In this document: positions 31,154-43,219 of the stretch, one piece after another
Layout: every line of letters begins with the position of its first letter
Numbering within the stretch: position 1 is the first letter of the stretch
NCBI GenBank assembly: GCA_020284085.1
Contig: JACEVL010000469.1
Span: forward strand, 1,222,501-1,286,500
Direction of reading: 5' to 3'
DNA from: Aporrectodea caliginosa
Lineage: Eukaryota > Annelida > Clitellata > Crassiclitellata > Lumbricidae
Length of the DNA: 64,000 nt
The notes under the pieces: model-generated
What the model was told of the DNA's origin: nothing
What the model saw: the letters and a program-made list of their open reading frames with translations, nothing else
The model's database searches: none
Position numbers and translations under genes: made by a program

Positions 31154-32009
31154 CAGAGGTTCTTAACCTTTTTTGGCACACGACACACCTAAACTTGCAA
31201 ATAAATTTGGCGACACACCGTGCAATAATGATATGTGAATATCGTTAAAATATTTTTTACAGTTAAACCAATCTATTTATTGAAAATTTTAAATTGTTAA
31301 CACGTTTAATGAATGAAAATGTTGACATTGAATGCTTTCTAGTTTTTAACGATTCTAAAATTCTAATTTCTACTGATCTAATTCTACGATTTAACGTCGT
31401 TTCTACGACTCTCGGTTAACTTAAGTCTTAGTAGACCTAACAGTTAATGGGATTTTGGCTCCTGAATATTTCTTTGGATCATATTAAACGAGGATCCACA
31501 GTTTTTATAAGTGCAATATGTAAGCAGGGTGAGGAGGCACCTCTGACAAGTTTGTTCCATTTCATTGCTACCAAAGTCTGATTCTGCGTTATCAGTTTTA
31601 GATTCGCTAAATTTTAGTTTCCTTATGATAAATTTGTCCATTTCGAATGTACGTTATGGCAATGGGTAAAAGTTTTCATCGGCGCGGTCGGAAACGTATA
31701 TACTGCAGACTGCAGTGGGTTTGTGTAAAAGTAGGCCTATTATACTATGTATAAGGTAAACACATCATGGTCGCCCCAGATTTCGAGCAAATAAAATATA
31801 TAAACAGAGTGCTACGAATTCTGACAGCCTACGTCCGCTAAACTGATAAAGTAAGGCAGTGTAATGCAAGAACGACTGATATATGCTGTGAGAATTAGCG
31901 ACACACCAATTCTTCGCGACACACCAACGACACACCATGTTTACGCGACACACTGCCGGTCAATTCGCGACACACTAGTGTGTCGCGACACACCTGTTAA
32001 GAACCTCTG
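31154..32009. mobile_element. hAT element with GAGGTTCTTAAC ends
   Basis: Inverted ends CAGAGGTTCTTAACC and GTTAAGAACCTCTG are flanked by the perfect 8-bp duplication CCCTACAC (31146-31153 and 32010-32017). Multiple CGACACACC words lie near both ends, as expected of subterminal binding sites. It is inserted into a SINE. Most of the transposase is missing. Confidence 0.92.
31444..31641 (-). pseudogene. Possible hAT transposase N-terminal remnant
   Basis: A 65-codon frame starting MDKFIIRKLKFSES lies within the hAT element. Several hAT/ZBED-type proteins begin with a similar Met-Asp-Lys basic segment. No BED finger is visible. The assignment rests on location plus this short start. Confidence 0.5.
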
Positions 32010-32017
32010 CCCTACAC

Positions 32018-32060
32018 CACCTTGAGCAAGACTTTCACTCAGAAGAATGTCTGAGCGCCA
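32018..32060 (-). repeat. SINE, right (head) part beyond the hAT element
   Basis: CACCTTGAGCAAGACTTTCA continues the tRNA-like head cut off at 31153 after one copy of CCCTACAC. Confidence 0.6.
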
Positions 32061-32153
32061 TCGTTTCATGTTCCATCGTACCGTCGTGTTTGCACTTCTG
32101 AACTTCGAAAGTTGAGAATATCAACTATAGCCAGTTATAATTGTACTTTATTG

Positions 32154-32417
32154 CAGTGGCGTACGGAGCTTAAATGTCGCCCGGGGCGCCGGCCCAAAAT
32201 GCCGCCCTTTGCGCTTAATTTTGAAAATTTCCGGAAAATTTTCTTTATTCCTTTTGCCAAAATTTCTGATGAACTTTTTTTATTACTTCCTCTTATAATT
32301 TTTCAATTATTTCTGCATTCACTCCTTCTTTTATTTTTCTTCAACCCTATTTTGCCGCCCCTGCTCAAGTGCCGCCCGGGGCGACTCGCCCCCCTGCCCC
32401 CCTACAGTACGCCACTG
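32154..32417. mobile_element. hAT-like MITE with CAGTGGCGTAC ends
   Basis: A 264-bp element with ends CAGTGGCGTACG and AGTACGCCACTG is flanked by the perfect 8-bp duplication CTTTATTG (32146-32153 and 32418-32425). Inside, GCCGCCC/CCCGGGGCG-rich segments sit subterminally. Non-coding. Confidence 0.92.
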
Positions 32418-32431
32418 CTTTATTGTATTAT

Positions 32432-32499
32432 GTTGTAATTGTAATTGTAATTACGACAATTTCTAGAGCATCGTCAGTAGCAAGCTACTTCTAGGATGC
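32432..32499 (+). repeat. Dispersed TTGTAATTACGAC repeat fragment
   Basis: Same family as 23673-23732: TTGTAATTGTAATTACGAC then AGCAAGCTACTTCTAGG. Confidence 0.65.
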
Positions 32500-33124
32500 T
32501 TTAAACACATACACGATGTCAATTGTCAGCACATTATGCTAAGAGCTTGAAAGCAAGTACAGTTTTAACTGTTTTTTTTTAAAAAAACATAATAGCTTTT
32601 TATTTCCTGGATAGCTGCGGAAAGAATGTTGCATTGATATTGCATTGAATTGTATTGTACTGTTTGAATTATATTTTATTGTATTGTACTGGTTGAATGT
32701 TCAGATACGAAGTGTCTGCAGTGCCCAGACATGAGCCTTCGAATGTGACGTCCTGTCTGAGCCCCACATACGCCCTCCCCAATCGGGGTTAAGTCTTTCG
32801 TAATCGATTCGATTCTATTTACGACTCGGATTCGGGGTCTGACACGAAACAGTGGCACGAAAATCGGACGCTGGATTACACGCCCAGTCTCGTCTGAGGG
32901 TCATCTGGTTGACCCCAGGCTACTGATGCTACTGCTGCTGCTCATGATGATGATGATGACGAGGAGGAGGAAGAGGAAGTGGAGGAGGACCAGGAGGAAT
33001 GGCGCCAAATCGCAGACGGACCTCGTTAGTCGTCGGACTTTGACAAATTCCAGAGCGCTGAATTTCACAGATCGATCGGTGATCGATTGATTTCTGTGGC
33101 ATCCAAAGCGGATTAGAGATGGCC

Positions 33125-33180
33125 ACGCGGCGCTTCTATCTCTAAAGGCGCCACATAAACTATCTTCATGAATGCATACA
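33125..33180 (+). repeat. SINE 3'-end fragment
   Basis: GCGGCGCTTCTATCTCTAAA, GGCGCCACATAAACT then ATGAATGCATAC, running into (AT)n and (CCAT)n. Confidence 0.5.
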
Positions 33181-33189
33181 TAGACATGC

Positions 33190-33229
33190 AGATATATATA
33201 TATATATATATATATATCCATCCATCCAT

Positions 33230-33264
<35 letters not shown>

Positions 33265-33425
33265 CCCATACGTCATCCATCCATTCATCCATTCATTCAT
33301 CCATCTGTGCAATCCTCCATCCATCCATCCATCCATCCATCCATACATCCATCCATCCATCCGTCATCCATCCATCAATCCAACCATCCATCCTGCGTCC
33401 GTCCATCTATTCCATCATCCCACAA
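33190..33425. repeat. (AT)n and (CCAT)n microsatellite
   Basis: A short AT run and about 200 bp of CCAT repeats with interruptions. An inverted TTGTAATTACGAC-family fragment follows at 33432-33472. Confidence 0.95.
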
Positions 33426-33619
33426 TCACACACATGACAGTAGCTTGCTATAGAAATTGTCGTAATTACAATTTACAGTATACATTATTATTATACATAC
33501 ACGCATCCATCAATCCATCGTGCCATCCTTACAATCATGCATTCTTATATATACACACATACACATTTATATATATTTATATACATACACACACATATAT
33601 ACACACATATATATACATA

Positions 33620-33652
33620 GAGAGAGACAGAGAGAGAGCGAGAGAGCGAGAG

Positions 33653-33749
<97 letters not shown>

Positions 33750-33750
33750 A
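33620..33750. repeat. (GA)n microsatellite
   Basis: About 130 bp of GA dinucleotides with GCGA interruptions; a polypurine mirror repeat. Confidence 0.97.
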
Positions 33751-34084
33751 GAGACGTACGCATTCACGCAGGCGCACACCAACTCAAGGCACGAATGTAT
33801 TATGTAAGTATATTCTTTATTAACCAACTGCTAATCGCACGGAGACAGAAACAGACAGAGACAGAAAGAGAGGCAGGCAGTGCAACGTTGTTCTTCTAAC
33901 ACAAGCTATCCATATAACACGTAGATAGTCTTCTAGGAAATGCTGCAGTGCGGAGGCGGTGATGAATGATGATGATGATGGACCAGACCCTGATCCGTTG
34001 ACTTGTATTCCGTCGACTCTCCGCTTATCTCAGTCTAATCCGACAAAAACAAGACTCTTACGCTTGACTTGCCACTTAAAGATT

Positions 34085-34268
34085 ATTAGTGTGCATTTAT
34101 TAAGCGCCACTATCTAATGACCAATCATCAATCGATGGCGCTGAGCAATTGTGAGTCAAGGAATTGCTCACGGTCATTACAAAGTAACCGTCTCAGAGGA
34201 GGAGGAGGATCGAACCCTGTATGGTATCCTCCTTGTTACAAGGCTAGCGCTCTAACCAATCGGATATA
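34085..34268 (-). repeat. tRNA-Thr-like SINE
   Basis: The reverse strand from about 34266 reads GATTGGTTAGAGCGC (D-arm with A box), GCCTTGTAACAAGG (anticodon arm, loop with TGT) and CAGGGTTCGATCC (B box). Together these resemble tRNA-Thr(TGT). The body has ATTCCTTGACTCACAATTGC and a 3' end AGTGGCGCTTAATAAATG, sharing its core with the SINE at 30951. The acceptor stem is not intact, so I do not call a functional tRNA. Confidence 0.8.
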
Positions 34269-34324
34269 CCTTGTACAAAGGAATGGCACCTCGGCACACA
34301 CATAGACGTAAGGACACATACTAT

Positions 34325-34329
34325 GAGAC

Positions 34330-34365
<36 letters not shown>

Positions 34366-34840
34366 GGACGGACGGACGGACAGACAGCTAACAAATAGAC
34401 AAACATACAAACAGACAAAGAGACCAACAATCAGACAGACATAGACAAACAGATATTGGCAGGTTGGCCAATAGGCATAGGCACACAGAGGCACAAAATC
34501 AGATACGCAAGCAGACGTGAAATTGACACTAGCCATGGGAAAACCCGACAGTCAAACAATCATGAAGTCATACAGACAGATCAACAAACAGACAGACAGA
34601 TAAGCAGATGAACAGATAGACAGACACACAGACACACAGACAGAAAGATAGACAAACAGATCAGACAGAGGATAGCATTATGCACACACACAGACCGACA
34701 AACAGACGGACACATAGAGAGACAGCCACACAGACAGACAAAAACAGACACAGACAGCCAGCCAGCCAGCCATAAAGACAGACACAGACAGCCAGCCATA
34801 AAGACAGACACAGACATACCCAAGCGGACTGAGGCACTGA
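34325..34840. repeat. (GACA)n-rich microsatellite cluster
   Basis: Two blocks of GACA/GACG repeats with AACA and CCAG interruptions, separated by about 150 bp. 34841-35179 has no supported gene. Confidence 0.9.
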
Positions 34841-35179
34841 CAACATTCGACAATGCACTGTCGATCGCAACACAAATGAATCGATGGCATCATCTCTGGG
34901 CCAATCCAATCACTGAGTGGTCTGTGGGAATGAGACCACCGTCGATGGCGCGAAGGGATGGAGTTGCAGAGGCAGGCAAACAAAGGGAGGAAGAAGAGAT
35001 AAGACATCGACCAGAGCTGACGTCTAGAAATAGCAGTTCCTGTAACACTGATATAATAACAATTCTTTGTCGTAAACACGTCACTTTTTGTGTCAGAGGT
35101 TATCCAGACGTTAACAAAATGAGGAGACGAATATGTATCCAAGGCGGATATTTATGTAGGTGCTGTTTATCGTCACCGA

Positions 35180-35236
35180 GTCATAACAAAGATGATTAGC
35201 GTCGCCCTCCTCCTTTATCCAGCCTTCGGACTGGCC
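35180..35236 (-). repeat. Dispersed CCAAGCCTGGATAAAG repeat, copy 2
   Basis: GATTAGCGTCGCCCTCCTCC then TTTATCCAGCC: the reverse of 11765-11837. It lies left of the hAT element at 35314, and copy 3 lies right of it. Confidence 0.75.
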
Positions 35237-35313
35237 CCATTACAGTAATGCAGTGGCGGAGTAATATCCTTGGATTGGTTATTTACTATTTACAGTAGTT
35301 ACTGTTTGACGAC

Positions 35314-36821
35314 TAGACCTGGGAGTCACTTTGGTCAGCCAATCTGACCCCACTTGACCCTAAAGTGACTTGAGGTCGACTTGAAGTCGACAACTTGGAG
35401 TCAAAACGACTTGACCCGACTTGGCAGAAAAACAACCAACTTCCGACTTAAAGTCGACTTCTGACATGGTAATTACGATTACGTACGGCTAATAATACAA
35501 AATGTCATGCCAATTTGCGTGGCAAGCATTAATTTCTTATACTAATGAGTACTGAGATCTCAACACCTGATGAATAAAATTGCTTATTAGCCCTTTTTTA
35601 AGCTGTTTGTGTTTGTTCTTGAACAAGTTTGTTATGCTTTAATGGGTTAACAGAAGAATCTGCAACGGACCGCGCACTGGTTGCACTGAATGGCGTGTTA
35701 TAATGACACAGTTTAATTCTGTTGTCATAATTATTTGGCCACTAACGTAATTCAAATAGCAATGCATGCGTATCATCCCACAGTACTACCACTCACCGAC
35801 AATAAAGTCGATCATTGTCTAATACAACAGTTTTCCGTCTGCAAACCACTAATTCAATGCACCAAAGTAGCGAAAAACGATCGATTGATTAGTAGGCCTA
35901 TGCGATCCAGATTTCTTTGGGTCGAATTCACTGACGACTAAGCGTTCATTGATTTGCGCGCGATCAGCTCTTGAAAAGGCAGACGTGCTAAAATTTTTAT
36001 TAATATTTCGATTCACCAGTTTTATTAAACGTACGTGTGACGCTTTAACATATAATACCTCATGAGATAGATAAATCGACACCGATAAAAATAAGTAGGC
36101 CTAAGTAGCTGCTTAGTCCAACCGCCGCAACCGGCCCCGATAATACAAAATAATATCGCAGTACCGTTCTGCGTTTTTGAATATTTCTTCATACTCTTTC
36201 AAATTAAGCTTAGATGAAAATCAACTGTTATCTTCAGCACTTCTATTCAGTGTGCATCGTCAATATAAATCAACTATATTTCTTAACACTTCACTCTCAA
36301 TATACAGCTCTATCTACTGTAGGCCTAATTAGACAACTGCATTATTCAAATCGACTGTAATCAGCAATTTCTAACCTTTCCCGCGCTATTAGCACGTGCT
36401 CAGTACAAGCTATATTCAGTCAATGTTTACATAAGACAAGCGGCGCTGACTAGATCATGTTTATACATATATATATATATACAGGATTACAGATGTATTG
36501 TCATGACACAACCCTAACACATAATAGGTCTTTAAAACGCTTGTTCACACTAAATACACTATACAACTGCTTAGACGCCATCGTGGCCTCACGATCATTA
36601 GTGTGGCGAGATAAATTTAGAGTTGTTTGTGTCCCAAGTCGGTTTAAGTCGACTTGTGTAGAAAACAACTTGAGGTCACTTTTCTGTACAAATTCGACTT
36701 GGGGGTCAGTTGCGCTAAGCAGAAACGACTCGACTCGACTTGGAAATCAATACCAAGTCGACTGGGGTCGACTTATTCAAGTCGACTGGGGTCGACTTAT
36801 TGGGGTCGACTCCCAGGTCTA
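35314..36821. mobile_element. hAT-like element with GTCGACTT-rich subterminal arrays
   Basis: Inverted ends TAGACCTGGGAGTC and GACTCCCAGGTCTA are flanked by the perfect 8-bp duplication TTGACGAC (35306-35313 and 36822-36829). About 150-200 bp at each end is packed with AAGTCGACTT/GACTTG motifs in both orientations. The 1.5-kb interior has no transposase I recognise, so the element looks non-autonomous. Confidence 0.9.
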
Positions 36822-36833
36822 TTGACGACGCTT

Positions 36834-36891
36834 TGTCATAATAAAGATGATTAGCGTCGCCTTCCTCCTTTATCCAGGCTTTGGACTGGCA
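36834..36891 (-). repeat. Dispersed CCAAGCCTGGATAAAG repeat, copy 3
   Basis: AAAGATGATTAGCGTCGCC, TCCTCCTTTATCCAGGC: the reverse orientation of copy 1. Confidence 0.75.
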
Positions 36892-37102
36892 CTACCAGGG
36901 TACGGGCAGTGGCGGCGGAGCTTAACATCGTCGAGTAACTCGAGTTTATCTTGTTAAGGATTTTAGCAAGCGGAAGAATTTCGCCTTCTTGACATTTGTT
37001 TTGGCCGTTAGGACTTTTCTCGCTCAGTTTTAATATTCGAGATTTAACGGTTCTTTCTCTGAGTGCCCGCTTTAGTTTTCCGATTACAGTTTTTCTTTCG
37101 CA

Positions 37103-37172
37103 GGAATCGAAAGTTCTAAAGCGCCGCTTAAAAGCGCAGCGCAGGGCACCAGCTTATTCACGAGCGCTGCGT
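37103..37172. repeat. Dispersed repeat with GGGCACCAGCTTATTC
   Basis: Second good copy of the family at 3459-3537. Confidence 0.65.
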
Positions 37173-37257
37173 TGTGGCAGATTGGTTGTCCTGATATACA
37201 AAGCGGACTAGCGGAGGTCCAAGACCGGTGGGCAGGAGACCAGTGAGAGAATGAAGC

Positions 37258-37685
37258 AGAGGAGTTGCTTCTCCTCCTACTCTTCCTCTCCTTCTCTTCC
37301 TCCCCTCCTCCTCCCCTCGTCCTCGTCCTCGTCCACATCCTCCTCCCTCCTTCTCCTCCTCCTCCTCGTCCTCCTCATCCACCCTTCTCCTCCACAACCT
37401 CCTCCTCCACATCCTCCTCCTTACCATCCTCCACATCCTCCTCCTTACCATCCTTCACAAACTCCTCCTCTTCTTCCTCCACATCCTCCTCCTCCTTCTC
37501 CTCCTCCACCCTTCTCCTCCACATCCTCCTCCTTCTCCTCCTCCTCCTCCTCCTCTTCCTCCTCCTCACCATCATCCTATTCCTCCTCCTCTTCCTCCAC
37601 ATCTTCCTCCTCTTCTTTCTTTCTCCTCCTCCTCCTCCACATCCTCCTCCTCCTCCTCCTCCTCGTCCTCCTCCCCCTCATCCAT
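37258..37685. repeat. Polypyrimidine CTC/CTT tract
   Basis: About 430 bp of CTC, CTT and CCA units. Ser/Pro/Leu and Arg/Glu frames are artefacts. Confidence 0.95.
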
Positions 37686-38307
37686 AGCGCGCTCCTCCAT
37701 GGACCGTTGTCGTTTCGACGAAATGCAACCAGCCTTCTCTATTCTGGAACAGTCTACATGCCGTGTGCAAACCAAAGTTCCAGTCCATTTTTGATCGAAT
37801 TGGCCCACGAATCCGCCCCTGTCATGTAGGCCATTGTTGGCGCGTCTGGACAGACATCAGTTATCGCGTGACTCTGAAAACAATACTCAAGTGGCAGCGT
37901 TGTGTGCAAATCATGTCTACTGCATCCGTCCCACCTCTGATAAGAAGAGGGCCACATTCTTTTATGATGCTATGATTTGTGTACTTTCACGGAAACTGAG
38001 TTCGCAACTGTCAAATTGCTCACCAAACACTTACCATGCCAAAAATATCAGGCAAGACCCTTACAAGGAGGCAAACATACAGACTATAGTGAATCAGTTA
38101 GACATGTAGGACGGACGGACAGATGGATGGACGGACAGACAGGTCACAGATGTATGGACAGACGGATATAACGATAACTATGGGAAGCAGAAATTAACTG
38201 CTAGAAACGGATACAGAAAATAGATTAAAAGATAGGAAGCAATAGAGACGGTAGATATAGAGACAGAAATAGTGACATTGGCACAGTCCTTTCTGTTTGG
38301 CCGTGGC

Positions 38308-38548
38308 TGGGCTGGGAGCGCCTCTGAGTAGGCTTCTTGAAGATAACTATAACTAAAATAAAATAAATCACCCAGAAGAAGAGATGAATGAATGAATGAA
38401 TGAATGAATGAATGAAGACAAAGGCAGAGCCAGACACAGCCAGACAGAGGCAGGTAGCGAGCAACACAATCAACGGTACGTGAATCGGTCGTTGGAAGAG
38501 GCGCTATATAAATTCTCAGAATGAATTCTCAGAATGAATGAATGTACA
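38308..38548 (+). repeat. Two SINE 3'-end fragments with GAAT repeats
   Basis: CTGGGAGCGCCTCTGAGTAG and CTTCTTGAAG at 38308, a (GAAT)n run at 38387-38416, and GAGGCGCTATATAAATTC followed by GAATGAATG at 38499-38545. Confidence 0.7.
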
Positions 38549-41220
38549 GCGGAGTGATTTCAGATACCTAATAGACACAGTACTTATAGTACATAGTCCT
38601 TCGCGTGCAGTTCTGCACATAGGACAACGCATCTCCTCCTCTCGTCTCTGTCCCTCGCCATGCATGGTCTCGTCCCACCTCAGCTCCAGGCATCTCTAGT
38701 CGTCTCTGATGGCTTCCGGCCAGTTCTTCCGTGGTCTTCCTCTCCTCCTCCATCCTTCAGAATAGCCACAGAGACAGACAAAACACAGTGAGAGGTTGAA
38801 ACAAGACCGCTATACGGACAGACATACAAACAGACAGACAGACAAAAAGACATAGAAGAAGCAACGAGACAGTAATAACTGCAAAGAAAACTAGAAACCT
38901 AGAGTCCCGACACAATAAAACAGTTCCTTTCAAAACCGCGCAATCGTTTTTTGTTCCTAAGTAGTCCTTCAGACGCGACTTGGACCAAGGGACTATTGAG
39001 ACCAAGGAGCGACTCGTGAATAAGCTCATTTATTAGTTTTCAGCACTTCCGTCAACCTACACTGACTGCACTTGACGAGTGTGGGTTTCCCTAACCTTAC
39101 ATGCCCTACCGACCTCACTGTACCGTATCCAGTATATGTGGAGTATAATTTCCATGCCAAACGTATCAACCAAATCGTGAAACCATAATTGGATTATAGG
39201 TGGTTGATCCCGCGAGCCATCTATGACGATACACAGTCTATGCTGTGTATCGTCATAGATGTTCATGAATATATTTCCCCGTGTAATTAGTTCCTCGCTG
39301 GTGATAGTTGGGCCAATGAATTGCGTTAGTATCTGGGTTTCTGAGTGGGAATATCATAGTAGTTTGCCCCTCTGACACTCTGTGGGAAAGAATGAATGAA
39401 TAGTGGTGGGAGGCGATAAGAAAGGAATGAAAAGAGAATGGAAGCAGTAAGGAAGCAAAAGGTGGATGCATGAAAGCATGGAAAGATAGATGGAAGTGCA
39501 GAAGGGAAGATGAGAGAAGGAATAATAAAAGAAATAAAAAAATATACAAGAAAATAAAAAAAACAGTCATTTGCAATGTAATTTAATACGAAGTATGCAA
39601 TACAATGTAATAATCTTTGTACTGCTAAGCATGCATGTATTACACTATGCATGTAGGCCTGTGTATGTAGATATGAAGCAACTTATTTGAATTGGAAGAG
39701 GACACCAACTGGACATTTTTACCACCAGGAAGCACCGTCGAAGTCAGCGATGTTTCCCGTATTCTTCTCATATTCTTCTAAATCTTTATCTTCTTCTTCT
39801 AACTCTTCGTCTTCTTCCTCTATCTCCCCTTTTTCCTCTACTTTTAATTTTCCTCTAACTCCTCTTCTTCTAACGCCTTCCATTTCCCTCTATAACTACT
39901 CATCTTTTCCCTCTATACCTCCCCTCTGTTCCTCCATCTCTTCTTCCTCATCTTAAGTTCTCATTGCCAGTTAGAATCGACTGTTCTTCACCCAATTCCA
40001 TATCCTGTTATCCACAATGCGCAGCTGCGGAGATAACATATTTCTAGTAAACAAGAGCACGTGTGTCTATTATGTATGAGCAGATTTATGCATACAATTT
40101 CGCGGCAGCAGTCAAGATTCGAGAATCCACTTCTAACACAATCGGGTCGTAAATGTGGAATTTATGTAAGTACAGGTTATTGAGGTTCTGAAAGATAATG
40201 GAGAGTTCGGCAACCACGAAAGCAACAAAGAGAGAAACAAAGGAAGTCAATAAGACAATTAAATAAAAAAAATTAAGAAGGAAATTAAAAGATAACAAGA
40301 AACAAAGTAAAAGGACCTGTAGAAAGAAACATACAAAGGAAAAGACATGCAGACGGGTAGACAGAGACATACAACGATAGAAAGCCAAACCAACAGACCC
40401 AATTTCAGAGACTATTGAGCTTAATTTCTTGACGACATCCACCCACGAAGCGACTTCAAAGACCCAAACAACATGGCGTCTCATCGAGCCAAAGAGTCAT
40501 CATCGCTGGATTCAACATTTATCTAAACGACGCCATTGCCGAGTCAATGTTGCAGGCAGTGATAAAGACACACGGGGCAACGAACACTGCCAAACGCTTT
40601 GTCATATCGTGAGCCGTTTTCATGCTTGGATCGTACAAAAGACAGAACTGAGAAAGGAGATAATGACAACAGAATTAACCATAGGAGATCTAGCTCAAGG
40701 TCATAAATTGTCTAGTATAGCAGGCTAGCAGCACAACCATTGTGGCCACGACATGATCTGTGTTGAAACCATATCGGATGATTTTTGGTGTATGAAGCAT
40801 TGAATTGTAGGCAACCGCAGACGCATAAAATCAATGCATATTCCGCCGACTGAAAACTATTCAACTAGTCTTCTGCTGATTGCCTTCCTCTGGATGTACC
40901 GTGAACGAGAGCTCTGGGTGCAGGTCTATTGAGAACTGGAACTGTTCTTGGTGGATGAGCTTTTTCTGTTGCTGGACCTGATCTTTAAGTTCTCTTCCCC
41001 ATCTGTCCGTTCTGCTTAGTCTCCTATATCTCACCTATAAGACATCTCATCTTATCCACCGTAGGCTGTATCTCTGTATCTCTGTCTTCTGTCTCGTTGT
41101 CTCTTTCTGTCTGTCTGTCTGTCTTTCTGTCTCTCTTTATCTCTCAGAACTGACCTCCTCGATCCTAACGCGATTACGGTTTTGGTTTTTTATGGCCTAC
41201 GATTGATGTCGATGTGCACC
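38549..41220. other. Gene-free stretch, nothing recognised
   Basis: Contains CT-rich low complexity at 39760-39955 and a CTGT/CTTT run near 41100. Open frames up to 132 codons lack family features. Confidence 0.5.
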
Positions 41221-41387
41221 AAAATGAGACCGCAGGCGCTATATAAGTTGTTAATTGATTAGTATGCATATTGATGGCGAAGGAAACAATAGGCAGATAA
41301 ATCCTATAGTGAAGGGACCGTTTTAAGCAGCGTGGAGTCGCTCATCCACTGATCCCGTAAATCACCAAAATGGGACCGGTGGCGCGT

Positions 41388-41740
<353 letters not shown>

Positions 41741-41831
41741 TTCTTTTCTTTATAATATATTGTAGTAGCGCCAATCCAAAATCACAGGCGCTCTCTGCGC
41801 ATAACCAATGTTAAATAAATGTAGGCTACAG

Positions 41832-41903
41832 GTTTGCATCAACGAACTGTTAGTCTGAACTGGGACTAGGTTACATGTTTGCATCAACGAACTGTTAGTC
41901 TGA
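41832..41903. repeat. 45-bp tandem duplication
   Basis: GTTTGCATCAACGAACTGTT plus AGTCTGA occurs at 41832 and 41877. Confidence 0.9.
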
Positions 41904-41910
41904 TTTCGGG

Positions 41911-41960
41911 AGGTGCCAGTCCCAAGCCTGGGAAAAGAAGGAGGGCGACGTCAATGGCTT
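41911..41960 (+). repeat. Dispersed CCAAGCCTGGATAAAG repeat, copy 4
   Basis: AGGTGCCAGTCCCAAGCCTG then GAAGGAGGGCGACG. A SINE 3'-end fragment, GGAAGAGGCGCTATATAAAT, follows at 42139. Confidence 0.72.
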
Positions 41961-42439
41961 TGATATTCACAAAATGTCGCTACAAACTGGAGACTACAAC
42001 TAGACATCAACTGCAAAGTACGGTTCTTTCGCCTTTAATTGCATCTCTGTCACAAGCATTGGAGTATAGACCTACCACTCCGTGTGATCGTGGTTTTGTG
42101 GAGTCAAGGCATAGGCGCTTCTGCATGGGCAGTTTCTCTGGAAGAGGCGCTATATAAATCGGAGATAAGACAGCTACAGTTACATCGATGAAGTCATCTG
42201 AGGAGAGTAATTACTCATACGATGAATGATTTATTTGTCTGTGACCGGTTGTCTGCAGTTTGTCAGTTCCTTTTCAATCATTCAGACCTGAACTGATGTC
42301 TATCTGCTCATTAATGTCAGATCTAAACTTGAGACGCATATTAACGAGACATCGATAATTGTGACTACGTCTTCACTTCAGATGATCATTGATTGATGAT
42401 ACATGTGTGGGTTCCACTATATGTATTATTTGGCTACTT

Positions 42440-42893
42440 CTGCCTTCTCCTTCTCCTCTCTCTTCCTCCCTCCTCCTCCTCTTCTTGTTCTTCTTCTCTT
42501 CCTCCTCCTCCTCCTCCTCCTCCTCCTCCTTCTCTTTCTCCTCTCATCCTCCGTGTCCTCCTCCTCCCCTTTCTCCTCCCTCTTGTCCTCTTCCTCCATT
42601 TTCTCCTCTTCTCCTCCTTCTCCTCCTCTTCCTGCTCCTCCTTCTCTCCTCCTCCGTCCTTCTCCTTCTCCTCGTCCATCTCCTCGTCCCTCATTCTCCT
42701 ACTCCTTTTCCTCCTCCTCTTCTTCTCCTCTTCCACCTCCTTCTCCTCCTCCTCTTTTCTCCTCGTTCTCCTTCTCCTTCCTCCTCTCCTTTTCCTTCTT
42801 CCTTTCTTCCTCTTCTTCTTCTTTTCCCAGGGATTCTTCCTCCTTCCTCCCCTACCTCCCTCCTCCTCCTCCTCTTCCTTCCTCCTCGTCATC

Positions 42894-42895
<2 letters not shown>
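42440..42895. repeat. Polypyrimidine CTC/CTT tract
   Basis: About 450 bp of nearly pure pyrimidine on the + strand; 204-207-codon frames here are artefacts. Confidence 0.95.
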
Positions 42896-42937
<42 letters not shown>

Positions 42938-42980
42938 GTCATCATCATCATCATCATCATCATCATCCGTCATCATCATT
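42896..42980. repeat. (ATC)n microsatellite
   Basis: ATC triplets follow the polypyrimidine tract. Confidence 0.96.
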
Positions 42981-43189
42981 TGGCGGCGATGCCGTACAAA
43001 TAAATAATCTCCATTGTGTTCGGTAATTTGTCATGTCAAGTGTTCTACTCAATGCTAGTCCACGGCCTGTTATAACGTCCTCATTTATATTGTCAATCCA
43101 TGCAATGCATTCTTCGTCTCCTTTGTTTCCCTTTCCTTCGAATCTTGCATGCAGCACATTGTGAGGAATTCGGTCAACTGCATGGCATG

Positions 43190-43219
43190 TACAGGGGTTA
43201 TTTTTTGGCCCACCCTGTA
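43190..43219. other. Possible solo mariner-type end
   Basis: TACAGGGG and CCACCCTGTA face each other over 30 bp. CCACCCTGTA is the same terminus as the mariner-type element at 44633-45612. No partner end was found. Confidence 0.35.

Noticed and set aside
34190..34268. Functional tRNA-Thr gene on the reverse strand
   Set aside because: The D, anticodon and T regions resemble tRNA, but the 7-bp acceptor stem does not pair and the sequence continues into a SINE body.
40086..40484. 132-codon reverse-strand frame with hydrophobic stretches
   Set aside because: The amino-acid composition follows AT-rich low-complexity DNA; no domain or exon signals.
42389..43026. Three overlapping frames of about 205 codons
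   Set aside because: All three forward frames and one reverse frame are open only because the tract is polypyrimidine; there is no amino-acid pattern of a real protein.
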